Source of the DNA: Arenibaculum pallidiluteum
GTDB lineage: Bacteria > Pseudomonadota > Alphaproteobacteria > Azospirillales > Azospirillaceae
DNA length: 64,000 nt
Assembly: GCF_017355985.1 (NCBI RefSeq)
Contig: NZ_JAFIQU010000006.1
Span: 248,001 to 312,000, forward strand
Reading direction: 5' to 3'
The position numbers and the translations under genes were made by a program. A model generated the notes under the pieces. The model was not told where the DNA came from. It searched no databases and saw only the letters and a list, made by a program, of their open reading frames with translations. Positions 1 through 8,139 of the stretch are shown here, in pieces. Position 1 is the stretch's first letter, and each line of letters starts with the position of its first letter.

Positions 1-1215
1 CTGGGGCTGCAGCGCCTTCATCCGGCTCATGGCCCGGTAGCTCTTGTTGGCCAGCGGGAAGAACACGGCCTTGACGAAGACGGTGAAGACCAGAATCGCG
101 ATGCCGAAGTTCCCGAACAGCCGCGCGAGATAGTCCAGCGCATAGAAGAAGGGCTTGGTCAGCCAGTAGAACCAGCCGAAGTCGACGGCCTTGTCGAAGT
201 TCGGGATGCCGAGCTGGTCGCCATAGGCGTCCAGAAGCCGGACCTCCTTGGCGCCCGCGAAGACGCGGGTCGTGAACTCGGCGGTGGCGCCGGGCTGCAC
301 GGTCGTTGCCTGGCCGAGCATGTCGACCTGGTAGCGGTCGGTGCCGTCGCGCTGGCTGTGCACGAAGCGCAGGGTCGAGGGCTGGTCCTGCGGCGGCACC
401 AGCGAGACCAGCCAGTACTTGTCCGTGATGCCGATCCAGCCGCCGGTGGTTTCGGCGGGCTGGGGCGCCTCCTTGGCCGCGAGATCGTTGTACTTAACCT
501 CGCGCAGGGTGCCGCCGATCACGCCCAGCGGCCCCTCGTGCAGGATGTAGTAGCCCGAGGTGTGCGGCGTCCCGTGGCGGCTGACCAGGCTGTAGGGGTG
601 CAGCGCGACCGGCTGGCCGCCGGTGTTGCGCACCCTCTGCACCACCGTGAACATGAAGTTGCGGTCAACGGAAACCGTGCGCTCGAAGACGAGCCCCTGG
701 CCGTTGTCCCAGGTCATGGTGACCGGCCGCTCCGGCCCCAGGGGGCCGCCCTGGACCGTCCAGCGCGTCTCGGGGCCGGGCAGCGCAGGCGCGGCGGAGC
801 CGCCGGCGGGGACCCAGCCGAAATCGGCGTAGTAGGGGTGCTCAGTGCCGGAGGGCGAGAGCAGCGTGACCTCGGGGCTGCCGGGCTCCGTCGTTTCCTT
901 GTAGTCCGCCAGCGTCAGGTCGTCGATCCGGCCGCCCGTCGCGGAGATCGAGCCGTGGAGCCGGGGCGTGTCGATGCGCACGCGCTCGGACGCGGCCAGC
1001 ACCTCGGCTCGCGGGCGCGGCGCGAATGCCGCGGGGGCGCCGGCCGGCGCGGCTGCCTGTCCGCTCGCGCCCGGGGTCGGGGCCTCGGTCGCCTGTTGCT
1101 GGGCCTGCTGGGCCTGTTGCTGCGCCTGGCGCGGCGCCTCGTAGAACCACTGGAAACCCAGCAGGATCAGGATCGATAGGACGATCGCCAGGATCAGGTT
1201 GCGCTGGTCGGTCAT
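1..1215 (-). CDS. yidC: Membrane protein insertase YidC (3' end beyond window)
   Basis: YidC/Oxa1 insertase places proteins into the inner membrane, alone or with SecYEG. The 405 visible codons show an N-terminal membrane anchor (about residues 5-22), an Ala/Gln/Pro-rich linker, the large periplasmic beta-domain, and the start of the conserved insertase core near residues 350-405, with the motifs NFGIAIL and PLANKSYRAMSRMKAL. The ATG at 1215 is followed at once by the anchor. The gene runs off the left edge, so the last membrane segments are missing. It lies 61 bp after yidD in the usual rpmH-rnpA-yidD-yidC order. Confidence 0.97.
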   Translation of the reverse strand, partial: MTDQRNLILAIVLSILILLGFQWFYEAPRQAQQQAQQAQQQATEAPTPGASGQAAAPAGAPAAFAPRPRAEVLAASERVRIDTPRLHGSISATGGRIDDLTLADYKETTEPGSPEVTLLSPSGTEHPYYADFGWVPAGGSAAPALPGPETRWTVQGGPLGPERPVTMTWDNGQGLVFERTVSVDRNFMFTVVQRVRNTGGQPVALHPYSLVSRHGTPHTSGYYILHEGPLGVIGGTLREVKYNDLAAKEAPQPAETTGGWIGITDKYWLVSLVPPQDQPSTLRFVHSQRDGTDRYQVDMLGQATTVQPGATAEFTTRVFAGAKEVRLLDAYGDQLGIPNFDKAVDFGWFYWLTKPFFYALDYLARLFGNFGIAILVFTVFVKAVFFPLANKSYRAMSRMKALQPQ

Positions 1216-1276
1216 GGGAATACGGTCTCGTCCCTGGCAGCGGCCCGGCCGGGGGGCCGGATCGCGGGGTGTTCCG

Positions 1277-1546
1277 TCATCGGGCCGCGGCGGTCCCGGA
1301 CGTGTCGGATGGGGTCGCACCGCCTGCAGGCGGCACCGGATCGTAGCCGTGCCCGCCCCAGGGGTGGCAGCGCCCGATCCGTTTAACGGTCAGCCAGCCT
1401 CCGCGCAAGGCGCCGTGTCGCTCCAGCGCCTCCTTGGCGTAGGCCGAGCAGGTCGGCAGGTATCGGCACTGCCGGCCGATGAAGGGCGACAGCGTCCACT
1501 GGTACAGCGTGACGGCGAGCCACATCAGTCGGGCGGCGGGGCTCAT
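1277..1546 (-). CDS. yidD: Membrane protein insertion efficiency factor YidD
   Basis: This small amphipathic protein assists YidC-dependent insertion at the inner membrane. The 89 residues carry the family hallmarks: a conserved Cys cluster in [14 protein letters not shown] (about residues 27-40) and the [15 protein letters not shown] block (about residues 58-72). The length is normal for the family. Its ATG overlaps the rnpA stop by 4 bp (ATGA), so the two are translationally coupled. The C-terminal tail is short and without recognisable features. Confidence 0.95.
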   Translation of the reverse strand: MSPAARLMWLAVTLYQWTLSPFIGRQCRYLPTCSAYAKEALERHGALRGGWLTVKRIGRCHPWGGHGYDPVPPAGGATPSDTSGTAAAR

Positions 1547-2043
1547 GACGCCTCGGCGGGCTTCGGTGCCGGCCGGCCCTGCCCCTCGCTCCCGTCCGTC
1601 CCGCGCTCCCCCGAGGCATCGCCCCGGAGGGTCCCGGCCGCGCCATCGGGCGCCTGGGCTGCGGGCTTGCGGGCGCGCAGGCGCTCCAGGCCCTTGGCGA
1701 TATCCGCCTTGAGATCGGCGAATCCGCGGCGCAGCGTCTCGCCGCGCGCGATCAGGACATAGTCGTGCCCGGGCGCGGCCTCGCTGGCCAGGACCTCGCG
1801 CGCAGCGGCGCGCAGCCTGCGGCGCGCGCGATTGCGCTCGACCGAGTTGCCGACCTTCTTGCTGGCCGTGAAGCCGACGCGGATCGACGGCTCGCCGGCC
1901 TCGGGGCGCTGGCGATCGTCATGGGCGCGGGCTTGAAGGATCAGGCCGGGCGCCGCCCATTTGCGGCGGGCCCCGGCGACGGCAAGGAATTCCGGCCGCC
2001 GCTTGAGCCGCCCCAGGACAGGCCGGCGCGGGGTCGGCGGCAT
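1543..2043 (-). CDS. rnpA: Ribonuclease P protein component
   Basis: RnpA is the protein subunit of RNase P, which trims the 5' leaders of precursor tRNAs. The RNR signature is clear at about residues 66-78 ([13 protein letters not shown]), preceded by the [10 protein letters not shown] strand typical of the family. At 166 aa it is longer than the common 110-130 aa. The extra length is a low-complexity Ala/Gly/Pro/Glu tail after about residue 120, probably disordered. It sits 6 bp after rpmH and overlaps yidD by 4 bp. Confidence 0.95.
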   Translation of the reverse strand: MPPTPRRPVLGRLKRRPEFLAVAGARRKWAAPGLILQARAHDDRQRPEAGEPSIRVGFTASKKVGNSVERNRARRRLRAAAREVLASEAAPGHDYVLIARGETLRRGFADLKADIAKGLERLRARKPAAQAPDGAAGTLRGDASGERGTDGSEGQGRPAPKPAEAS

Positions 2044-2049
2044 CGGAGG

Positions 2050-2184
2050 TCAGGCCGACAGGCGCTTGCGGCCCTTGGCGCGGCGGGCTGCCAGGACCTT
2101 GCGGCCGCCGACGGTCGCCATGCGGGCGCGGAAGCCGTGACGGCGCTTGCGGATGAGCTTGCTGGGCTGATAGGTGCGCTTCAC
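2050..2184 (-). CDS. rpmH: 50S ribosomal protein L34
   Basis: L34 is the small basic protein of the large ribosomal subunit. The 44-residue product reads [18 protein letters not shown] then [13 protein letters not shown] and [10 protein letters not shown], an essentially full match to the family. It starts with GTG at 2184 and no ATG start is available. It is the first gene of the rpmH-rnpA-yidD-yidC operon, 43 nt downstream of a good sigma-70 promoter. Confidence 0.97.
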   Translation of the reverse strand: MKRTYQPSKLIRKRRHGFRARMATVGGRKVLAARRAKGRKRLSA

Positions 2185-2226
2185 GGCACACTACTCCGGA
2201 TGAGGGTCTTCTCGAAGGAAGCCCGC

Positions 2227-2255
2227 TGTATACGGGGGGCAGCCCCCCGAGTCAA
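2227..2255 (-). promoter_or_regulatory. Sigma-70 type promoter of the rpmH operon
   Basis: Read on the minus strand there is TTGACT (2255-2250), a 17-nt spacer and TATACA (2232-2227), 43 nt before the rpmH GTG. The hexamers each match consensus at 4-5 of 6 positions at ideal spacing. The whole spacer is a perfect inverted repeat, eight bases on each side of one central base. Confidence 0.75.
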
Positions 2256-2377
2256 CCGAACCCTGCCCGCCAAGCCGACCCTCCGGGCCGCGTTCCTCAC
2301 GGGAAGGTGACTGGCGTCGGCGCATCGGGGATCCCACCATCCCAGGGAAGGCCCGGGGACGCAGGACGGAGCAGATA

Positions 2378-3118
2378 ATGATCGCGGCCGAGGAGGGGCA
2401 CAGGAAGCAGCGCCGGGCGGGCTGGATCCGCTTCTGGCCGCTGCTGGCCGCCGCGGCGGCCGTCACGGTCGTCTTCGCGCTCGACCTCCACCGGCTCCTG
2501 AGCTTCGAGGCGCTGGCGGCGCATCGCGGAACCCTGCTCGCCTGGGTCGAGGCCCACGGGCCGCTGGCCGCCGGGGCCTTTGTACTGACCTACGCCGCGG
2601 CCACCGCCCTGTCGCTGCCGGGCGGGACGGTGCTGACGCTGGCGGGCGGCTTCCTCTTCGGAATCCCGGCGGGCACGGCCTGCTCGGTGATCGGCGGCAC
2701 GCTCGGGGCGGTCGCCGTCTTCCTGGCGGCGCGCACCGCCCTGGGCGGCGCGCTGCGCCGGCGTGCCGGCCCCTCTCTGGACCGCTTCGCCGAGGGCTTC
2801 CGGCGCGACGCCTTCTCCTACCTCCTGGTCCTCAGGCTGGTGCCGCTGTTTCCGTTCTGGCTCGTGAACCTTGTCCCCGCCTTCCTGGGCGTGCGGCTCG
2901 GCACCTATGCGGCGGCGACCGCGATCGGCATCGTGCCGGGTACGCTGGCCTTCGCATCGGCTGGCGCCGGCCTCGGCACTGTCTTCGAGGCCGGGGAAAC
3001 GCCCGATGCGGGCATCCTGCTGCGGCCCGGCGTGCTGCTGCCCCTGCTGGGCCTCGCGGCCCTTGCGCTGGTCCCGATCCTCTACCGCAGGCTAAAGGCC
3101 GGCCGGAGTGCTCCGTGA
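2378..3118 (+). CDS. TVP38/TMEM64 family membrane protein
   Basis: This is a polytopic inner-membrane protein of the TVP38/TMEM64 (DedA-related, VTT) family, whose members are linked to lipid scrambling or membrane homeostasis. The 246 residues contain about five or six hydrophobic segments and the diagnostic block LPGGTVLTLAGGFLFG (about residues 80-96), followed by RLVPLFPFWLVNLVPA (about residues 153-168). Its TGA overlaps the GTG of the downstream flavoprotein, so the two form an operon. From family knowledge, such pairs recur in proteobacteria and are sometimes fused. The exact substrate is unknown. Confidence 0.88.
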   Translation: MIAAEEGHRKQRRAGWIRFWPLLAAAAAVTVVFALDLHRLLSFEALAAHRGTLLAWVEAHGPLAAGAFVLTYAAATALSLPGGTVLTLAGGFLFGIPAGTACSVIGGTLGAVAVFLAARTALGGALRRRAGPSLDRFAEGFRRDAFSYLLVLRLVPLFPFWLVNLVPAFLGVRLGTYAAATAIGIVPGTLAFASAGAGLGTVFEAGETPDAGILLRPGVLLPLLGLAALALVPILYRRLKAGRSAP

Positions 3119-4530
3119 GCACTGCAGTGCGATGCGATCTCTGCGTGATCGGGGCCGGCTCGGGAGGGCTGAGCGTGGCCGCAGGAGCTGCGCGCCTGGG
3201 CGCATCGGTCGTCCTGATCGAGAAGGGCGAGATGGGCGGCGACTGCCTGAACACCGGCTGCGTCCCCTCGAAGAGCCTGCTGGCCGCGGCGAAGGCGGCA
3301 CGGTCCGTACGCGAGGCGGCCCGGCTGGGGATCGATGCGGGCCCGCCGGAGGTGGATTTCGCGCGGGTGCGTCGGCATGTGGCGGGGGTGATCGCCTCCA
3401 TCGCGCCCCATGATAGCCAGGAGCGTTTCGAAGGCCTCGGCGTGCGCGTGATCCGGGCGCGCGCCTGCTTCACGGCGCCCGACAGGGTCGAGGCCGGGGG
3501 CCTCGCCATCCAGGCCCGGCGCTTTGTGATCGCGACCGGCAGCCGGGCGGCCGTGCCGGACATCCCGGGCCTGGACGCCGTTCCCTTCCTGACCAACGAG
3601 ACGGTCTTCGGGAACCCCGACCTGCCGGACCATCTGGTGGTGATCGGCGGCGGCCCCGTCGGGCTCGAGATGGCCCAGGCGCACCGCCGGCTGGGCTCGC
3701 GGGTGACGGTGATCCAGTCCGGCACGCTGCTGCCCCGAGACGAGCCCGAGCATGTGGCGGCCCTGAAGACTCAGCTCGAGGCGGAGGGCATCCGCATCCT
3801 GGAGGGGACCCGGGCGACGCGCGTCGCAGGGCGGGCGGGCGCCATCGCCGTGCACCTGCCCGGCGGCGAGGCCGTGGAGGGCAGCCATCTCCTGGTGGCG
3901 GCGGGCCGCAGCCCCAATGTCGAGGAGCTCGGGCTCGAGGCCGCGGGGATCGCCCTGGCCGCCAGGGGCGTGCGGGTCGACGACCGGCTGCGCACGACGA
4001 ACCGACGCGTCTTCGCGGTCGGCGACGTCGCCGGCGGGCCCCAGTTCACCCATGTCGCTGGCTACCATGCGGGCATCGTGATCCGCAACGCGCTGTTCCG
4101 ACTTCCGGCCCGCGTGGACTACCGCGCCCTGCCCTGGGTCACGTATACCGGACCAGAGCTGGCGCAGGTCGGCCTGACCGAGGCGCGCGCCCGGGCCGAG
4201 CATGGCGCGGTGCGCGTGCTGCGTGCGTCCTTCGCCGGGAACGACCGCGCCCGCGCCGAGGGAGCAGCCCATGGCGGGGTCAAGGCGGTGGTGACGCCAC
4301 GCGGGCGGATCCTGGGCGCATCGATCCTGGGCGAGCATGCCGGCGAGGACATCCAGCCCTGGGTACTGGCGATCCAGAACCGGCTTCGGATCGGCGCCAT
4401 GGCGCAGATCTTCGCGCCCTATCCGACCCTGGGCGAGGCCTCGCGGCAGGCGGCAGGCACCTTCTTCGAGGACCGCCTGTTCGGGCCCCGCGTCCGCGGC
4501 CTCGTCCGCCTGCTCGCGCGCCTGGGATAG
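3115..4530 (+). CDS. FAD-dependent pyridine nucleotide-disulfide oxidoreductase
   Basis: This 471-aa flavoprotein belongs to the dihydrolipoyl dehydrogenase/mercuric reductase superfamily. Visible features are the FAD motif IGAGSGG (residues 12-18), the redox-active disulfide GGDCLNTGCVPSK (Cys about 44 and 49), a second Rossmann motif VIGGGPVGLEMA near 180-192, an AVGDVAGG FAD segment and a dimerisation domain ending in APYPTLGEASRQ. The usual catalytic His before PTL is Tyr here. There is no N-terminal heavy-metal domain and no C-terminal vicinal Cys pair, so a true mercuric reductase is unlikely. It starts with GTG at 3115, overlapping the TVP38 stop. The physiological substrate is unknown. 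Confidence 0.88.
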   Translation: MSTAVRCDLCVIGAGSGGLSVAAGAARLGASVVLIEKGEMGGDCLNTGCVPSKSLLAAAKAARSVREAARLGIDAGPPEVDFARVRRHVAGVIASIAPHDSQERFEGLGVRVIRARACFTAPDRVEAGGLAIQARRFVIATGSRAAVPDIPGLDAVPFLTNETVFGNPDLPDHLVVIGGGPVGLEMAQAHRRLGSRVTVIQSGTLLPRDEPEHVAALKTQLEAEGIRILEGTRATRVAGRAGAIAVHLPGGEAVEGSHLLVAAGRSPNVEELGLEAAGIALAARGVRVDDRLRTTNRRVFAVGDVAGGPQFTHVAGYHAGIVIRNALFRLPARVDYRALPWVTYTGPELAQVGLTEARARAEHGAVRVLRASFAGNDRARAEGAAHGGVKAVVTPRGRILGASILGEHAGEDIQPWVLAIQNRLRIGAMAQIFAPYPTLGEASRQAAGTFFEDRLFGPRVRGLVRLLARLG

Positions 4531-4559
4531 GGCCGGAAGGTTCTGCTACGATCCCGCGC

Positions 4560-6113
4560 ATGACCCCGCCCCTGCCCGCGCGCAGCCTGTCAGCCAAGCT
4601 GCTGCTGCTGACGATCGCCTTCGTCATGCTGGCGGAGGTGCTGATCTTCCTGCCCTCCATCGCGCGCTTCCGGGTCGGCTGGCTGGAGGAACGGCTGGCG
4701 GCCGGGCACCTGGCCGCGCTGACTGTCCAGGCCGCGCCGGGCAACATGGTCACCAAGGAGCTGCAGATGCAGCTCCTGGCGATCGCGGGCGCACGCATGG
4801 TCGACCTGCAGCTTCCCGGCGACCGCGTCCTGATGCTGGGCGAGACCTCGGGAGAGACCGCGGCGCGCGAAGAGCCGCGGCTGGTCGACCTGCGGACGGC
4901 GGGCGCGGTCCGGCTGATCGCCGACGCGGTCCTGGTGCTGGTCAGCCAGCCCGAGCGGAGCCTGATCCGCGTCGTCGGCCAGTCTCCCAAGGACAGCCGG
5001 GCGACCGTGACGCTGACCCTCGACGAGGCGCCGCTGGCGACGGCGCTGCTCGATTTCTCGGGGCGCATCCTGCTGCTTTCGATCGTGATCTCGCTGATCA
5101 CGGCCTCGCTGGTGTTCCTGAGCCTGAACGCCCTGCTGGTGCGCCCCATGCGCCGAATCACGGCGAGCCTGGTGGCCTTCCGCGAGGCGCCCGACGACCC
5201 CGCGGCCACACCGGTGCCGAGCGGGCGCAGCGACGAGGTCGGCACGGCCGAACGCGAGCTGGCCTCCATGCAGGAGGCCGTGCGCACCGCCTTGCGCCAG
5301 CAGGCGCGCCTGGCCGCGCTGGGGACGGCCGTCACCAAGATCAACCACGATCTCCGAAACATCCTGGCCACCGCGGCGATCGTCTCGGAGCGGCTGGCGA
5401 TCAGCGAGGACCCGGAGGTCCGGCGCGTGACGCCCCGCCTGATGCGCGCGCTGGACCAGGCGGCCGAGCTGTGCGAGCAGACGCTCGCCTATACCCGCGA
5501 CGGCGCCGTGCCGCTGTCCCTGAGCCCGGTCGACCTGGCCGAGCTCGCCCGCGAGGTCGGGACCGAGCTGCTTCCCCGCGAGGAACCCGACCGGAGCTGG
5601 GAGGTCGCGGCGCCGCCCGGCACAGTGCTCCCGGCCGACCGCGGCCAGCTCCACCGCGCGTTGCTGAACCTCGGGCGCAACGCCTTCCAGGCCGGCGCGC
5701 ACAGGGTCGCCGTGGGGATCCGACCCGGCGTCGATGGGCGCACGGTGCTGACGGTCGAGGACGACGGCCCCGGTCTCCCACCCCGGGCGCGCGAGAACCT
5801 GTTCACGCCCTTCGCCGGCTCGGCCCGCAAGGGCGGCGTCGGGCTGGGCCTCGCCATCGCGCGAGAAATCCTGCGCGCCCATGGCGGCGAGCTGCGCCTT
5901 GTCGCCAGCGGGGCCGGCGGCACGGTCTTCGCGCTGGAGCTTCCCGCGACGGAACGCCTCGGGGCGGATCCATTGCCAGCGCAGCCGCTATCTCATAAAA
6001 GGTCGGCCGAAACAGACGGGGGAACGAGAGATGAAGATGGGAAAGTGGATCGCGGGAGTCCTTCTGGGCCTGTTGGCGCTGCTGGGACTGATCATGGCCT
6101 CGCACGCCGCTGA
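4560..6113 (+). CDS. Membrane-bound sensor histidine kinase (orphan)
   Basis: This is a sensor kinase with TM1 at about residues 13-34, a periplasmic region, TM2 at about 168-190 and a HAMP-like linker. The phosphoacceptor helix has KINHDLRNIL (His about 263). The ATPase domain shows the N box (NLGRNAFQAG, about 371-380), G1 (EDDGPGLP, about 400), F box (LFTPF) and G2 (GGVGLGLAIA, about 425-434). No response regulator is adjacent. The catalytic domain ends near residue 462. The last 50 or so residues are low complexity and overlap the next gene by 83 bp, so the true stop may have been lost by a frame change. Confidence 0.88.
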   Translation: MTPPLPARSLSAKLLLLTIAFVMLAEVLIFLPSIARFRVGWLEERLAAGHLAALTVQAAPGNMVTKELQMQLLAIAGARMVDLQLPGDRVLMLGETSGETAAREEPRLVDLRTAGAVRLIADAVLVLVSQPERSLIRVVGQSPKDSRATVTLTLDEAPLATALLDFSGRILLLSIVISLITASLVFLSLNALLVRPMRRITASLVAFREAPDDPAATPVPSGRSDEVGTAERELASMQEAVRTALRQQARLAALGTAVTKINHDLRNILATAAIVSERLAISEDPEVRRVTPRLMRALDQAAELCEQTLAYTRDGAVPLSLSPVDLAELAREVGTELLPREEPDRSWEVAAPPGTVLPADRGQLHRALLNLGRNAFQAGAHRVAVGIRPGVDGRTVLTVEDDGPGLPPRARENLFTPFAGSARKGGVGLGLAIAREILRAHGGELRLVASGAGGTVFALELPATERLGADPLPAQPLSHKRSAETDGGTRDEDGKVDRGSPSGPVGAAGTDHGLARR

Positions 6114-6219
6114 CACGACCTTCTACTACACCGGGCTTGCCGTCTTCGTGATCGCGGTACTGGCGGTCTTCTACGTGATGCGCCGCGCGTTCGACGAAGC
6201 CGAGCAGGGCGGGCACTGA
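6031..6219 (+). CDS. Small two-helix membrane protein, unknown function
   Basis: The 62-aa product has two hydrophobic segments (about residues 5-23 and 33-50) joined by a short polar loop with FYYTG, and an acidic tail FDEAEQGGH. The ATG at 6031 follows a purine-rich stretch (GGGGGAACGAGAG). The gene begins inside the kinase 3' end in another frame and ends 2 bp before the methyltransferase. I recognise the general type (short conserved membrane proteins of alphaproteobacteria) but no function. Confidence 0.7.
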   Translation: MKMGKWIAGVLLGLLALLGLIMASHAADTTFYYTGLAVFVIAVLAVFYVMRRAFDEAEQGGH

Positions 6220-6221
6220 GC

Positions 6222-6989
6222 TTGGCCTGGGATCCTGGGACCTACGACCGGTTCCGCGCCCAGCGCGCGCGTCCGGCGCAGGACCTTGTCGCGGCCCTGC
6301 CGCCGGTCACGCCCGGGCAGGTGCTCGACCTCGGCTGCGGTGGCGGCGCGCTCGCCCGCAGCCTGGCCGAGCGCTGGCCCGCGGCCGCCGTGGCCGGCAT
6401 CGACGCCTCGCCCGCGATGCTCGCCCAGGCCGCCGCGGTCCCCTCGCGGGTCCGCTGGATCCAGGCCGACCTGAACGGCTGGTCGCCCGAGGCTCCGCCC
6501 GACCTCGTGGTCTCCAATGCGGCGCTGCACTGGCTGCCGGACCACGGCACGCTCTTTCCGCGCATGATGGGCTGGCTGCCGCCGGGTGGCGTGCTGGCCG
6601 TGCAGATGCCGCGCAACTTCGCCGCCCCCTCGCACCAGGCCGTCCGCACGGTGGCCGAGGATCCGCGCTGGCGCGACCGGCTTGCCGGCGAGTTCGGCGG
6701 CCCCGCGCCGGTGCACGCGCCGGAATTCTACTACGACACGCTGGCGCCGCTGGCGCGCCGGCTGGAGATCTGGGAGACCGAATACCTGCAGGTGCTCGAG
6801 GGCGAGGATGCCGTCCTGACCTGGATGCTGGGCACGACGCTGGTCCCGGTCCAGGAGGCGCTCGCCCCGGCCGAGTTCGAGGCATTCACGACCCTGCTGC
6901 GCGCGCGCCTGCGGGCGGCGTATCCGCAGCGTCCCGACGGCACGACCCTCTTCCCCTTCCGCCGCCTGTTCCTGATCGCCGCCGCCTGA
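6222..6989 (+). CDS. tam: Trans-aconitate 2-methyltransferase-like enzyme
   Basis: This is a class I SAM-dependent methyltransferase of 255 aa. SAM-binding motif I is VLDLGCGGGALA (about residues 33-44) and the acidic residue ends GIDASPAML. The protein-wide pattern WDPGTYDRFRAQRARP...DLVSNAALHWLPDH...QMPRNFAAPSH and the C-terminal FPFRRLFLIA are characteristic of Tam. Tam methylates trans-aconitate, a spontaneous inhibitor of the citric acid cycle. It begins with TTG at 6222, 2 bp after the preceding stop. No earlier in-frame ATG exists, and the next internal one lies after motif I. Substrate assignment rests on family resemblance only. Confidence 0.85.
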   Translation: MAWDPGTYDRFRAQRARPAQDLVAALPPVTPGQVLDLGCGGGALARSLAERWPAAAVAGIDASPAMLAQAAAVPSRVRWIQADLNGWSPEAPPDLVVSNAALHWLPDHGTLFPRMMGWLPPGGVLAVQMPRNFAAPSHQAVRTVAEDPRWRDRLAGEFGGPAPVHAPEFYYDTLAPLARRLEIWETEYLQVLEGEDAVLTWMLGTTLVPVQEALAPAEFEAFTTLLRARLRAAYPQRPDGTTLFPFRRLFLIAAA

Positions 6990-7041
6990 GCGCGCGGCAC
7001 CCTTTGCACGCCTGGCCTGTTGGACGCCAGACGGCAGCAGG

Positions 7042-7059
7042 CCGGGCACGCGTGCCCGG
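7042..7059. repeat. Perfect 18-bp palindrome between tam and SDR
   Basis: CCGGGCACG followed directly by its exact complement CGTGCCCGG lies in the 115-bp gap 6990-7104, about 45 bp before the SDR start. No loop and no T-tract follow, so a protein-binding site is as likely as an RNA hairpin. Confidence 0.6.
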
Positions 7060-7104
7060 GCAGAGGGCCCAGGGTGAGCGCCAAGGGCGAGGAAAGGAAC
7101 GGGC

Positions 7105-8139
7105 ATGCGCGACCTCAGGAATCGGACCGTGGTGATCACCGGCGGCTCCAGCGGAATCGGCCGCGCGGCGGCGCTGGCCTTCGCCGCCCGCGGCGCGCGG
7201 CTGGTGCTGGCGGGGCGCAGGGCGGCACCGCTGCAGCAGGCCGCTCAGGACTGCACGCGCCTGGGGGCGCGGGCCATTGCCGTGCCCGCCGACGTGACCG
7301 AGATCGCCGACATGCGCAGGCTGATGCGCACGGCGCTCGCCACCTTCAGGACCGTCGACGTCTGGATCAACAATGCTGGGACGGGGCTGATCGGCCGCTT
7401 CCACGAGACGCCGATGGAGGAGCACCGGCGCGTGGTCGAGATCGACCTGCTGGGCGCCATGTACGGCGCCCATGCGGTGCTGCCCCATTTCGCCGAGCGC
7501 GGCGAGGGCGTGCTGATCAACATGGTCTCGGTCGGCGCCTGGCTGGCGCCGCCCTACGCCGCCTCCTACGCCGCGGCCAAGTTCGGGCTCGACGGGTTCA
7601 CGCGCAGCCTGCGGCAGGAGTTCGCCCATATGCGGGGCGTCCATATCTGCGGCCTCTATCCCACGGTGGTGGATTCGCCGGGCCTGCGCCATGCCGGCAA
7701 CCGGACCGGGCGCGAGCTGCGCCCCGGGGGCCCGGTCCTGGACCCGGAGAGGGTGGCCGAAGCCATGGTATCGCTCGCCGAGGCCCCGCGCCCGTCGCTG
7801 CGCATCGGCCTGGGCATCGAGGCCGCACGGCTCGCGAGCGGCATCGCCCCGGACATCACGGACCGGCTCACGGCCATGGTGATGGAGTACGGGCTCGGCC
7901 GCTCGCCGCGCACCGCGCCACGGCAAGGAAACCTGTTCGAGCCCTCCCGGGGCGATGTCGTTCATGGCGGCTTCGGCGCCTCGGCCCTGGCCGACCTGCC
8001 GGTGGGGCCGTTGCTTGCGGCGCTGGCGGGCTTCGCGGGCGGGGCGATGGCGCGGCGGAGGCTCATCCCGCCGCGTCGTCGATCCAGGCCAGCAGCGGCT
8101 GCCAGTCGGCACGCGGCTCCTGAACGCGCTTCGCCTTGA
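7105..8139 (+). CDS. SDR family oxidoreductase
   Basis: This is a short-chain dehydrogenase with an extended C-terminus (344 aa). The cofactor motif TGGSSGIG is at about residues 12-19, NNAG at about 89-92, catalytic Ser in MVSVGA near 140 and YAAAK near 152-156. After the core (to about 250) there is a tail including a hydrophobic stretch LADLPVGPLLAALAGFAGG, which could be a membrane helix. It resembles the SDR7-like membrane-associated SDRs. The ATG at 7105 is preceded by GGAAAGGAACGGGC, a good ribosome site. The 3' end overlaps the convergent parA-like gene by 77 bp. The substrate is unknown. Confidence 0.88.
   Translation: MRDLRNRTVVITGGSSGIGRAAALAFAARGARLVLAGRRAAPLQQAAQDCTRLGARAIAVPADVTEIADMRRLMRTALATFRTVDVWINNAGTGLIGRFHETPMEEHRRVVEIDLLGAMYGAHAVLPHFAERGEGVLINMVSVGAWLAPPYAASYAAAKFGLDGFTRSLRQEFAHMRGVHICGLYPTVVDSPGLRHAGNRTGRELRPGGPVLDPERVAEAMVSLAEAPRPSLRIGLGIEAARLASGIAPDITDRLTAMVMEYGLGRSPRTAPRQGNLFEPSRGDVVHGGFGASALADLPVGPLLAALAGFAGGAMARRRLIPPRRRSRPAAAASRHAAPERASP

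Noticed and set aside
358-1179. Plus-strand gene opposite yidC
   Set aside because: Arg/Ala/Gly-rich shadow frame produced by high GC; yidC on the other strand explains the region.
3115-4530. Mercuric reductase
   Set aside because: The fold and CxxxxC fit, but the metal-binding N-domain, C-terminal Cys pair and any mer genes are absent.
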